In this document: positions 22,594 to 31,079 of the stretch, piece by piece | Layout of the letters: every line of letters starts with the position of its first letter | How positions within the stretch are numbered: the stretch's first letter is position 1 | Assembly (NCBI GenBank): GCA_959347315.1 | Contig: OY365806.1 | Span: 34,657,445 to 34,721,444, forward strand | Direction of reading: 5' to 3' | Length of the DNA: 64,000 nucleotides | Origin: Bimastos eiseni | Taxonomy: Eukaryota > Annelida > Clitellata > Crassiclitellata > Lumbricidae | The notes under the pieces: model-generated | What the model was told of the DNA's origin: nothing | Seen by the model: the letters and a program-made list of their open reading frames with translations, nothing else | Databases searched by the model: none | Program-made: the position numbers and the translations under genes

Positions 22594-23118
22594 TCAATTC
22601 GTTTTGCCTAGGAAAGATTGTTTCGCCGCTTCATCTATGTTGGCATTGCTTTTACTTCTAACCTCTTCCTTCATCTGATTAAATTTCTCGAATTCGCTTA
22701 GAATAACAGAATATTCCGAGTCTGAGATATTATTATCATCTAAGGCTTTTGAAACAAGGTCGCTGATCGACTTGAGTTTCCCGTCGGCTATAGTTCTGAT
22801 CTTTGCATGTTTTTCTTGCTGCAACGATAGAAGTCGGCGGACTTGGGCAGTTATCAAACACAATGCTCCGGCTCCTGCAGATAACGATACCACGATTGTC
22901 GCGGCTGGTGCGGCTACGACGGTACTTAAAAAAGTTACGCCTAATGCGGCGAGGCCTGAAGATGTAAGGGTTAACAAACCTCCCAACGCTTCGACTACTT
23001 TTACACTCTTTTGATATTTTTTACAAATTATTTCTCTCTTTTCACGTTCTCGTAAGAATTCCTGTTGAATTTCAGATATTTTCTGAAGGCGATAGGTGAC
23101 TGCTTTATTCAATTCCAT
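22594..23118 (-). CDS. membrane/coiled-coil Polinton protein, intact
   Basis: 174 aa from the ATG at 23118 (TTATAAAATG), chosen over a longer in-frame extension. Residues 1-40 are charged and helical (LQKISEIQQEFLREREKREI). Residues about 48-95 form a hydrophobic Gly/Ala-rich stretch long enough for two membrane passes. The rest is helical, with a SKALDDNNISDSEYSVILSE segment like an EF-hand-style helix-loop-helix. The pattern is common next to the penton gene in this element class. The function is unknown; membrane interaction is inferred from the hydrophobic core. Confidence 0.65.
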   Translation of the reverse strand: MELNKAVTYRLQKISEIQQEFLREREKREIICKKYQKSVKVVEALGGLLTLTSSGLAALGVTFLSTVVAAPAATIVVSLSAGAGALCLITAQVRRLLSLQQEKHAKIRTIADGKLKSISDLVSKALDDNNISDSEYSVILSEFEKFNQMKEEVRSKSNANIDEAAKQSFLGKTN

Positions 23119-23159
23119 TTTATAATATCGAAGAATATTCTTAAAATGGAATTCAAGTT

Positions 23160-23579
23160 TTATTCGTTGACGCGGTAATCGACAAAACATAACGAATCTC
23201 CTTCGTTTATGGTGACAGTTCCAAGATCTCTAAAATTCTTAATATCGAGTAGAATTTCTTCCGTGGCTCCTGTAACGGTATCGCTTAGCAGGCGGCAACC
23301 CGCTTCTATCAATTCCGGATGGAGTGAAACTTTACACGATCCTTTCGTCATTCGGACGCCTAAGCCTAACGGTAAAACAACCGTCTCATGAGATTGAATA
23401 GTTATCGCTTCTTGGGCAAAAAACTCCCATCTTAAACCACCCATTTGTCTTTGCGGCCTATACTTGACATCCCACATACCTTCACACGCCTTCCACGTGA
23501 CGGATCTCGATTGTATTCTCGTAAATTTTTCAGTTTTGGGTTTCGTCCACCCCATTTTCTGACTCGGATAATGAAACAT
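23160..23579 (-). CDS. dUTPase-fold-like protein, intact
   Basis: 139 aa from the ATG at 23579 (ATATAAAATG), not the upstream ATG at 23606. The middle reads ITIQSHETVVLPLGLGVRM, the beta-strand and loop typical of trimeric dUTPases (IPP.....VPTGL). After it come spaced hydrophobic strands and a C-terminal VTINEGDSLCFVDYRV, matching the late IxxGDRIAQL strand. The catalytic Asp and the Tyr-containing loop of true dUTPases are not evident, so a structural or exapted dUTPase fold is more likely than an active enzyme. It lies in the capsid-gene block. Confidence 0.5.
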   Translation of the reverse strand: MFHYPSQKMGWTKPKTEKFTRIQSRSVTWKACEGMWDVKYRPQRQMGGLRWEFFAQEAITIQSHETVVLPLGLGVRMTKGSCKVSLHPELIEAGCRLLSDTVTGATEEILLDIKNFRDLGTVTINEGDSLCFVDYRVNE

Positions 23580-23624
23580 TTTATATTGGAATGACTTTTT
23601 AGTCAAGCTGAGATTAAAAAAAAA

Positions 23625-24227
23625 TTATAGTAACAATCCGAGAAGTGGAATGTTTTTAAACGGTGAATCTGGTCCAAGGATAAGCCCTTCACCGTTTACG
23701 AATCCAGAGCTTGTTTTCAGATACAGATCTTTTCCCACACCATCGAGTCCAGAACCTTGCCATGGCTTCAGGTAAAGACCATGCCCTTGTTGCACTATCT
23801 TGTAGTTTTTACCTCGCCTATTGAGATATATAGGATCGCCCGATCCGGTGACTTTGTCTATGACTTTTGATCCAGCTGCTGCGCCTATTCCTGTTAATGC
23901 ACCCGTTGCTAAGCTCGGTAACACGCTCGATAGCAGACATTTGCCCGCAGTTGCTAGAAATGGTAAAATGGCGCCGATAAAGCCACCTTCGACTTTGGCA
24001 TTATGTATCAACTGCGTTTTACTCATTTTTATAGTCGCGCCCGTTCCACCATGATACGCCTTAGTCAACTTATTAACCTACCCATGGGTAACAGCTAACT
24101 CATGGTTTCCATTTAAATCGTTGTGCTTTAATCTAATGCTAACGCCGGTTCCCGCCTATAGAGATCTTTTTCTTTTTTCTTTTTGTCCTTCCGAAATATT
24201 AACTTTGACATTCGTGTATCGACTCAT
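23625..24227 (-). pseudogene. pX-like glycine-rich membrane-active protein, two in-frame stops
   Basis: A single frame of about 200 codons runs from the ATG at 24227 (ATATAAAATG). It has an N-terminal MSRYTNVKVNISEGQKEK segment and a TIKMSKTQLIHNAKVEGGF region. Next is a hydrophobic Gly/Ala stretch (FLATAGKCLLSSVLPSLATG) and then Gly/Leu/Tyr repeats (GHGLYLKPW, GKDLYLKTSSG). In-frame TAG codons lie near 24158 and 24080. The VEGGF site before the hydrophobic segment fits an adenain cleavage site. A second TATAAAAATG at 24026 leaves the 133-codon C-terminal part openable on its own. The role is inferred from likeness to adintovirus pX-type proteins. Confidence 0.55.
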
Positions 24228-24245
24228 TTTATATGTATAAAATTT

Positions 24246-25034
24246 TTAAGCCTCTCTTAAATGAAACCGTATCGATAATTCCTCACCTCGTAGATTAATT
24301 AGTTGGCCATTTTGATCGGTGAGAGACGTTTCCATCGTCGAAATCGTGTTTAGAGTGATTGGAAGATATAGCAAATTCCTAGGCGCTTCGATAATCTGGT
24401 ACCCAGGCCCTATAGTTGGGAAAATGCAATAAATAATGTTATCAGTCGTTCCGTTGTTATAGGATGCCCCAATAATATCGCTCGTTACCCTCAGATTACT
24501 GACACTCATTATGTCTACTAGATTCTCCGATTCCTGGTAACCCGCTGAATAACGCCGCTGGTCGAAACCGAGGGTTTTTCCGATAGGGTTCAACGACCAA
24601 AAATCGACCATGTAATTATCCGCTTGATGTACAACAGTCTTTAACGCATTGCTGTTTGCTTCTATATTAATATTATATTCTTCGTTAACCATATCATAAT
24701 GCTCGTTTTCTTTCATGATTCTCTGGACGTATTCGTTAATATCTGTAATTTTATAGCAGCCTTCGGGGATGGTTATAGTAACCCACATATCTCCACCATT
24801 TGGCGAATACGAAAAGTTGTTAGTCTCATCGATGTTTGGGAATGAAAAATATGTTTCCAGATTGACAAGAGCCATCTCGTACTTTTTATCTTTATCGAAC
24901 TGAATCAACGGATTGAGTCGAGTCCTTATTCGCGAACTCTTATCACTCAATGATATGTAAAACGATGACTTTGGCTCTATATAACGAGCGATCCTTTCGG
25001 TGTAGTTTGCAATCTTTTGTAGAAGCGATTTCAT
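24246..25034 (-). CDS. penton-like minor capsid protein (single jelly-roll), intact
   Basis: 262 aa from the ATG at 25034 (TTATAAAAATG). After an amphipathic N-terminus the body is beta-rich with recognisable Polinton minor-capsid blocks: RTRLNPLIQFDKDKKYEMAL, YSPNGGDMWVTITIPEGCY, LRVTSDIIGASYNNG, and a C-terminal LTDQNGQLINLRGEELSI. The family is thought to form the five-fold vertex of Polinton-type capsids. It is the longest undamaged gene of the element, lying directly downstream of the packaging ATPase on the same strand. The family call rests on remembered conserved blocks, and the jelly-roll fold was not modelled. Confidence 0.68.
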   Translation of the reverse strand: MKSLLQKIANYTERIARYIEPKSSFYISLSDKSSRIRTRLNPLIQFDKDKKYEMALVNLETYFSFPNIDETNNFSYSPNGGDMWVTITIPEGCYKITDINEYVQRIMKENEHYDMVNEEYNINIEANSNALKTVVHQADNYMVDFWSLNPIGKTLGFDQRRYSAGYQESENLVDIMSVSNLRVTSDIIGASYNNGTTDNIIYCIFPTIGPGYQIIEAPRNLLYLPITLNTISTMETSLTDQNGQLINLRGEELSIRFHLREA

Positions 25035-25072
25035 TTTTATAATATAAAGATTTTTTATAATGGAATGTAGAA

Positions 25073-25832
25073 TTAATCGAAACCGCATCTGTACTTGCCG
25101 TTATTCTTATTACTAGTCTGATCTATCACTACAAATTCATGAGGTTCCTCCCAGGCTGTTTCACATAGTTTCTTAAACTCATCCTTAGACATGTCTGTAC
25201 TTACGTGTTCGTGGTAAATGTGATTAATATTTTTACTGGTCTTGAGGAAACAAGCAGATAAAGTTTGCATTCTCTCTGATCGTCTGTCTAGGTAGTTTGA
25301 AATAATTTTAAGCGAGGTAGAAGCAATCAACGTTACTATGCCTTCTCCGGATGTAGAAGGTATCACATTTAATTTGCTTTTCTAACTGTAATTCATCGAA
25401 AATCATAAATTTTTTCTTTTCACGATTCAAGTCTCTCGGGTCTGGCACGTCTTCAGACGATTCGAAGAACTTACAGCAGATATCAGATTTTTCATATAAG
25501 TGTTTAGCCAATGCCTCAACTACTAAGGCCGGCGGAACATTTAGTCTCATGGTCTCGTCTTGGCAATTGAGTAGCCCGATGATGGATTCTTTCGGTATTT
25601 TTTCTTCAAATGCTTGCTTGAGTATCTTATACTCTGGTTAAAAGAGAGATCTTCCGAATACTTGCAGGTTGTCGTAGTCTAGCCATCCTGATCTTGGAAG
25701 TAGGTTCAACAATAGAGTCGTCTTACCGCATCCAGACTTTCCTACTATTAACCCTCTTATACTTCTAGGTAAAAGAGGATTATTGAATCTCTTAGATAAT
25801 ACGTCGTTACACGATAAATTTTTTGCTTCCAT
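25073..25832 (-). pseudogene. FtsK/HerA-type (A32-like) genome-packaging ATPase, disrupted
   Basis: Starts at 25832 (ATTTAAAATG). Walker A is GKSGCGKTT at about residues 31-39. Walker B is KFMIFDEL, about 90 residues further on after the SSEDVPDPRDLN block that is typical of Polinton packaging ATPases. Later come RRRHSNVDCFYLA and NHIYHEHVSTDMSKDEF. In-frame TAA codons occur at 25638-25640 and 25308-25310, and a frameshift lies near 25238. The family pumps DNA into capsids. It is divergent from the phospholipase-like gene, with only 30 bp between the two start codons. Confidence 0.9.
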
Positions 25833-25862
25833 TTTAAATATATCTAACTCTATTTAAAAAGG
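25833..25862. promoter_or_regulatory. compact divergent promoter between ATPase and phospholipase-like gene
   Basis: The 30 bp between the two outward-facing start codons contain TTTAAATATATC on one side and CTATTTAAAAAGG on the other. Each gene thus has its own TTTAAA box right at its ATG. There is no room for a conventional TATA box at -30 or for a 5' leader on either side. Confidence 0.5.
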
Positions 25863-26380
25863 ATGTATTGCGTAAAGTGTAAAACTCGTACTGAAACTAA
25901 AAAAAATTCAAATGTTACAACGAAGAATGGAAGGTCAATGCTTAGAGGCACATGTGATATATGTGGAAAGACAAAGACACAATTCGTGAAGTCTTCTGAA
26001 GGTGGCGATTTAGTTGGATATTTAAATTCGGTTACCAGCGGTATTAAGCTGCCGTGTGCTAAATATATCCAGGTGAGATGCACTTTCCGGGACATTCGTT
26101 TACTGGTCCTGGTACTAGACTTGATTTGAGGCTGAATTCCGATGGAACTCCTAAGGATTGGTCATAACCCGTCAACAGAGTCGACAACGCTGCAAATCAT
26201 CACGATTTGGCGTATAGTCAGCACTCCGATACAGCTTCTAGGAATGTCGCCGATAGAACGATGGTTAATGAGTTGAATAATATTCCTAATCCTAGCTTGC
26301 GATAGCGTATAGAAAGAAGTCTTGTCAAACCTATATTATCTACCAAAGCTAGTCTCGGGTTAGGTTTAAAAAAAGCCTAA
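25863..26380 (+). pseudogene. zinc-ribbon plus parvovirus-type phospholipase A2-like protein, disrupted
   Basis: The N-terminus has MYCVKC followed about 30 residues later by CDICGK, a CxxC...CxxC zinc ribbon with an SNVTTKNGRSMLRG spacer. After a frameshift near 26068 the frame reads MHFPGHSFTGPGTRLD, with the GPGT calcium-loop motif, and then NRVDNAANHHDLAYSQH, with the HD catalytic pair. This is the layout of the VP1u phospholipase A2 of parvoviruses, also present in adintoviruses. In-frame stops lie near 26166 (TAA) and 26304 (TAG). The VP1u enzyme breaches endosomal membrane in parvoviruses, and a similar role here is inference. It ends about 20 bp before the integrase fragment. Confidence 0.75.
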
Positions 26381-26398
26381 AATTACAATGGACTGGTG

Positions 26399-26831
26399 AA
26401 CTAGGCATTCTTCCATTAAAATGACACCCTCCAAAGCTAGTTTGAAAATGAATGAAAAGGTAGTTTGGATGAACTTATACGGTGATGAGATCTCGGAACC
26501 TTTTATACCCAGGTTTTCGATCGGTGATAAAGTTAGAATAACGAAGAAGAGGAACATCTTTGAAAAAGGTTTTACACCGAGATGGACGGAAGAGATATTC
26601 ACAATTTCAAAGATTCAATACACAGATCCACCAACTTATAAGATCACTGATTATAATGGTGAGGAAATACAGGGCTCATTTCACGAAGAGGAGCTACAGA
26701 AGACTACTCAAGAAACATTTAGAATAGAAAAAGTTATCAGGAAACGGGGAAACAAGTCGCTGGTGAAATGGTTGGATCGTCCTGAGTCATTTAATTCCTG
26801 GGTTGATAATGAAGACTTTGTGGTCATGTGA
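26399..26831 (+). pseudogene. retroviral-type integrase, C-terminal fragment with chromodomain
   Basis: Only the end of the Polinton integrase remains. The frame begins inside the last helix of the rve core (TRHSSIKMTPSKASLK). It continues through an SH3-like segment (RFSIGDKVRITKKRNIFEKG) and a chromodomain-like end (FRIEKVIRKRGNKSLVKW, ESFNSWVDNEDF). The zinc-binding N-terminus and the catalytic D,D-35-E core are absent, and the preceding 20 bp run straight into the phospholipase-like gene. A deletion of several hundred codons is therefore implied. The stop at 26829-26831 lies inside the inner edge of the right terminal repeat. Confidence 0.82.
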
Positions 26832-27101
26832 TGACTCATAATCGATACTATTGAAAATTCCCGTGACTTTGACTTATTGGCGGACGTTTTGACCAGGAGC
26901 TTTGTGCAGGAATTGTGGATCATTTTTTTTCAATTTTATGGTGGCCTATTTGGTTGGTACTAGAGCCATGATGTGGGTTGTTGTGATATTTGGTGATTTT
27001 GTAACCTAATTATAGGTTAATAATAGGTTTTGTAACCTGTTACGTGGGTGAATTGACCATAATGTTGGTCAATTGTCCCAGGTAGCTCACTTTCCTACTA
27101 C
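26825..27101 (-). repeat. Polinton right terminal inverted repeat
   Basis: Reverse complement of 13501-13777 with a few substitutions and small indels, for example TTATGG versus ATAAAA-type changes in the middle and a different hairpin loop near the tip. It overlaps the last few bases of the integrase frame. Confidence 0.92.
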
Positions 27102-27797
27102 TCATGTGTATAATATGTTAATCATGTATATAATATGTTATACATATGCATAATATGATATACATGTATATAATATGTTATTCATGTGTATAATATGTTA
27201 TACATGTGTATAATATGTTAGACATGTATATAATATGTAATACATGTGTAAAATATGTTACACATATGTATAGCATGTTATACATGTAGATAATATGTTA
27301 AACATGTGTATGATATGTATATTACATGTATATAATATGTTATACATAAGTACAACATGTTATAGATGTATATAATATGTTATACATGTATATGATATGT
27401 ATATTACATGTATATAATATGTTATCGATGTATATAATATGTTATTCATGTATATAATATGTTTTTCATGTATATAATATGTTATACATATGTATAACAT
27501 GTTACAGATGTATTTAATATGCTATTCATGTATATAATATGTTATACATGTGCATAATATGTTATACATGTATATAATATGTTATACATGTATATAATAT
27601 GTTAAACATGTATATAATAAGTTATGCATGTATATAATATGTTATACATGTATATAATATGTTGTACATGTATATAACATGTTATACATGTATATAATAT
27701 GTTATACATGTATTTAATATGTTATACATGTGTATGATATGTTATACATGTGTATGATATGTTATACATGTATATAATATGTTATACATGTGTATAG
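27102..27797. repeat. 20-bp AT-rich minisatellite, right part
   Basis: The same ATACATGTRTATAATATGTT unit as on the left flank, about 34 copies, with more substitutions in the half nearer the element (27110-27540) and purer copies beyond. The two parts were presumably one array before insertion. Confidence 0.95.
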
Positions 27798-28614
27798 TAT
27801 GATGCATCTCAGGCAAATGCAGTTAATTCCAGTCGTCTATATTGCAATTAGCTTATTAATCGATGAGTCATACATGATGAAGCTGCAGGGAGTTCGGCAA
27901 TCATTGACTTTAGCCTTAACTATATTAAATCACAGGCTGCCTCACTTTGTTCTTAGAGACGGATGAATATCTACTGGATATTGACTTAATTATGGCTTTT
28001 TGGAGTGCCATCGGTTGATGCCTTGTGCATTAAATACCAGCGCACTAGACGTTATTACGTACGACTACATGTGGCCTATGATTTTATCAAAGCTTCAAAT
28101 CATAAGAAACTACAGATTACTGTCAAACACCCTGATGCATATATCAGATGTACACGAGTAGCAATAAAAGTACAAATGTTGATTCTCGAGAGTATTATTA
28201 CTAGAGACCACGTTGTTCAAAAGTATTTTTTGAACTAATTTATTTTGTATTTCTGAAAGTATTTTTTAAGGCACAGTACTTATGAAAAGTTCTTTGCCCA
28301 TCAATGCTCATAAGGATCTCAAGCGGAACATAAATCTTGAACGCTACATTTGCTCTGCATGTATGTCAGATTGAAATTCTGACCTTTCATTTGACAGTCA
28401 CGCACGCTAACCACATAATTATACTACATAATTATACCACCCGTCTTTCCCTATAGAAGAAAGAACGAGACACAAACCCCTTGTTGTTAACTTTTCATCT
28501 CATTTTCTGTGTCTTCTAAGCTGTGCAATTTAGTTTTTGATCGGACTCATCGTGGAATTCGGCTTTTACAAGGATTTACACCTCAGTGACCATCGACCAA
28601 CTTTCTTAGTATTA
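27798..28614. other. unannotated stretch
   Basis: A 77-codon plus frame (28005-28238) has no recognisable family. Nothing else was seen. Confidence 0.3.
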
Positions 28615-29139
28615 TCAGTGTTGCGGTGAGGACATGGACGTTTCTAACCGCTGATTAGATGTTCCTGGGTTAAACAGTACTTCACGGTTGGCCCTATTAT
28701 GCAACGCTAGTAGTTCTTTCACACTGGAGTCGTTCCTGCACTGGAGTCTTTCCACGCCCAAGGTGTTACCCACTAGAAGGTGGGTTTTTGTTAGGAGGGT
28801 AGATGTTGAGCTATCATCAGTGAACACTGAGCATATATGGACGCGGGGGTTGTTTGGGTTTGGGTGAATGTGGAGGTTGTTTGCATTGATTAGGTTGAAA
28901 CGTGGGGTTGTTTTGGTCGATTTCGGTGGACCTAAAGGCTGCTCCGGTTGATATGGGTGGACGTTGAGGTTGTTTGAGTGCGTATTGGTGGCAGAGGAGG
29001 TGGTTCCGATCGATATTGGTGGGCGTTGAGGTTGTTTGGGTGGATACGGCGCTGGTAGAACTGAAACCAATCTCGTTTCGCCGTTATTGAATATTGATTG
29101 CGAGCCATTCTTTTTCTTCGACTTGCATCTCTGTTTCAT
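28615..29139 (-). CDS. 174-codon open frame, uncertain
   Basis: A single open frame with a basic start (MKQRCKSKKKNGSQ) and a Pro/Asn-rich centre. The centre comprises imperfect ~20-residue repeats: PPKQPQRPPISIGTT, then NNLNVHPYQPEQPLGPPK, then NNLHIHPNPNNPRVH. The C-terminal 60 residues look like ordinary globular sequence. No family is recognised. It could be a host exon, a retroelement ORF1 fragment or chance. The internal repeats correspond to a degenerate DNA repeat with GGTTGTTTGGGTGGA wording. Confidence 0.25.
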   Translation of the reverse strand: MKQRCKSKKKNGSQSIFNNGETRLVSVLPAPYPPKQPQRPPISIGTTSSATNTHSNNLNVHPYQPEQPLGPPKSTKTTPRFNLINANNLHIHPNPNNPRVHICSVFTDDSSTSTLLTKTHLLVGNTLGVERLQCRNDSSVKELLALHNRANREVLFNPGTSNQRLETSMSSPQH

Positions 29140-29373
29140 TCAGAGACACCGGTGAAGGAGAATCGGACGCACAAGGAAATAAGTGTCTGATGCACAACAG
29201 CGGATACTAACTGAACAACAACGACAATACATTTATGACGATGACGATGATGATGATGAGGCACAATGAAAAAGATTGAGTTGCTAATGACGACAGCAAA
29301 AAAAACTCAATTTAACAATTATTATATTGTTATAGTGAGGGTTGCTATTGTTAAGTTCTGCTGCTGCTGCTGA

Positions 29374-29526
29374 TGATGATGATGGTGTTGTTGTTGTTGC
29401 TATTTTTGTTGTTGTTGATGACGACGATGATGATGATGATTATGATGACGACGACGATGACGATGATGATGATGATTATTGGTGGTGGAGGCGACGACGA
29501 CGATATTGATGATGTGATGTGATGAT
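29374..29526. repeat. GAT/GAC/GTT trinucleotide-rich lead-in
   Basis: Interrupted GTT, GAT and GAC triplets precede the pure GGT tract and keep its triplet phase poorly. Confidence 0.8.
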
Positions 29527-29832
29527 GGTGGTGGTGGTGGTGGTGGTGGTGGTGGTGGTGGTGGTGGTGGTGGTGGTGGTGGTGGTGGTGGTGGTGGTGG
29601 TGGTGGTGGTGGTGGTGGTGGTGGTGGTGGTGGTGGTGGTGGTGGTGGTGGTGGTGGTGGTGGTGGTGGTGGTGGTGGTGGTGGTGGTGGTGGTGGTGGT
29701 GGTGGTGGTGGTGGTGGTGGTGGTGGTGGTGGTGGTGGTGGTGGTGGTGGTGGTGGTGGTGGTGGTGGTGGTGGTGGTGGTGGTGGTGGTGGTGGTGGTG
29801 GTGGTGGTGGTGGTGGTGGTGGTGGTGGTGGT
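29527..29832. repeat. perfect (GGT)102 microsatellite
   Basis: 306 bp of uninterrupted GGT on the plus strand. The apparent poly-Val, poly-His and poly-Thr frames through it are artefacts. Confidence 0.98.
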
Positions 29833-31075
29833 GGGGTGCTGAAGACAACGAAGATGATGAGGAAAACCCCAACAAAACCATGGTAATGATAAGAACGAGT
29901 TACACGACGAACACATTAATTGCGGTACATAATGATTACTATAATGAAAACGATATGCAAAACATAACTACGGTAAATATGACGTCTTATTAGGAACATT
30001 CGTCATGCAGCTTAAACACTGAATTAACAATCAGACAGATGTTGAACAACCAAAAATATCCTCAATAGTTTTAAATGAATGGCCGATAAAAAGCAAAATG
30101 ATCTGAAAATGTATTTTATATAAGAGACAGCCTGCAAAGAGATCATCAGAAAATGAAATCTAGATGTGTGATTTGTGGCGCTTAGTTCTTGCGGTATTGC
30201 ACGGTGCCATTAACTTCTCATTGAATGTGGTAAAAGAGATTTGCACAAGCTGTTAACAGTTCGAATTCTCTGGCTATAACCAGGACAAAACCATTAGTAA
30301 TCACATGTTACATCAATACTTCATTTATCAGGTCGATTACCGAAACTGGAGACCTTTACCTATGTTAGGAGGGGCACTTGAAGGGTGCCATCTTCTATGT
30401 AAGATGGAGACCTATTTTATAATAAGTGAAGAGTGATTTGATGTTTGCAACTGCAATGCAGAATAAACAAGGTAATTATTTGATCAATTGCAGGTATAAA
30501 TAGAACCAGTTGAAGGCACAATTCTCTGTTCTTTCATTGAACTAATATCTAGGAAATATTTTAATTAAGCTATGTTAAAACGTATTCAACTAGTATGAAT
30601 TCGAAGCCAAACATGTCGCTGGACTAGCGGTAAGCCCATCTGTCCGTCAATTCGTTCGTTCGTCCGTCCGTCCGTCCGTCGGTCCATCCTTCCATCGATC
30701 GAGACAAGCGTACAGCCAACCATCCAACCAGTGAACCATCCATTTCGCCATCTCCCCTCATTTCCCAAATTAGCTTTTCTTGCCTCGCTTGATGATAAGT
30801 TTCCTCTGTCTCATTTCGTCCCGATTTTCATTCCTTCATTTCTTATCGGTTGATCTATGAATAAATATCCCTATCCATCGGACTATCCCTCTCCCCATCC
30901 ACCATTCCTCCAAATAACCGCTCTACCCACTTGACCAAAGTCTCGGATAAGCCATTCCTGCTTCCTATATATTCGCCGAAGTCTGACAGATAACGTGGAA
31001 TAGACGTAGAATCCATGGCCGTCATCGCTCGATAGTCTAGCTTTACCTCCTCTTATACATCCGTCTTTTCTCCAT
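29833..31075. other. unannotated stretch with a short (CGTC)n run
   Basis: The only structure noticed is TTCGTTCGTCCGTCCGTCCG around 30650-30685 and a small hairpin CCATCTTCTATGTAAGATGG near 30390. Confidence 0.35.
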
Positions 31076-31079
31076 AATC

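Larger units (their letters stand above)
13501..27101. mobile_element. Polinton/Maverick (adintovirus-like) element, decayed
   Basis: A 13.6 kb unit is bounded by inverted repeats that both end in GTAGTAGGAAAG. It carries the Polinton gene set: protein-primed PolB, adenain-like protease, packaging ATPase, major and minor capsid candidates, and an integrase remnant. Genes lie in two plus-strand arms flanking one minus-strand block. The element has lost most of its integrase, and its polymerase, protease, ATPase, major capsid and phospholipase-like genes all carry stops or frameshifts, so this copy is inactive. Coding DNA here is AT-rich and intron-free, unlike the host gene at 35-40 kb. Target duplications cannot be read because the insertion is inside a minisatellite. 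Confidence 0.93.

Noticed and set aside
13948..26380. Reassigned stop codons in the Polinton genes
   Set aside because: Many stops fall where a conserved residue is expected, and TAA and TAG dominate, so I considered a variant code. Frameshifts are equally common, TGA also occurs, and the intact genes end normally at TAA/TAG, so ordinary decay explains it better.
13494..27109. CATGTGT on both sides of the element as a target-site duplication
   Set aside because: The same word is part of the 20-bp minisatellite unit and occurs dozens of times, so its presence on both sides is not evidence. Polintons usually make 6-bp duplications.
29351..29916. Poly-His, poly-Thr and poly-Val proteins
   Set aside because: They are translations of a pure GGT microsatellite in its reading frames.
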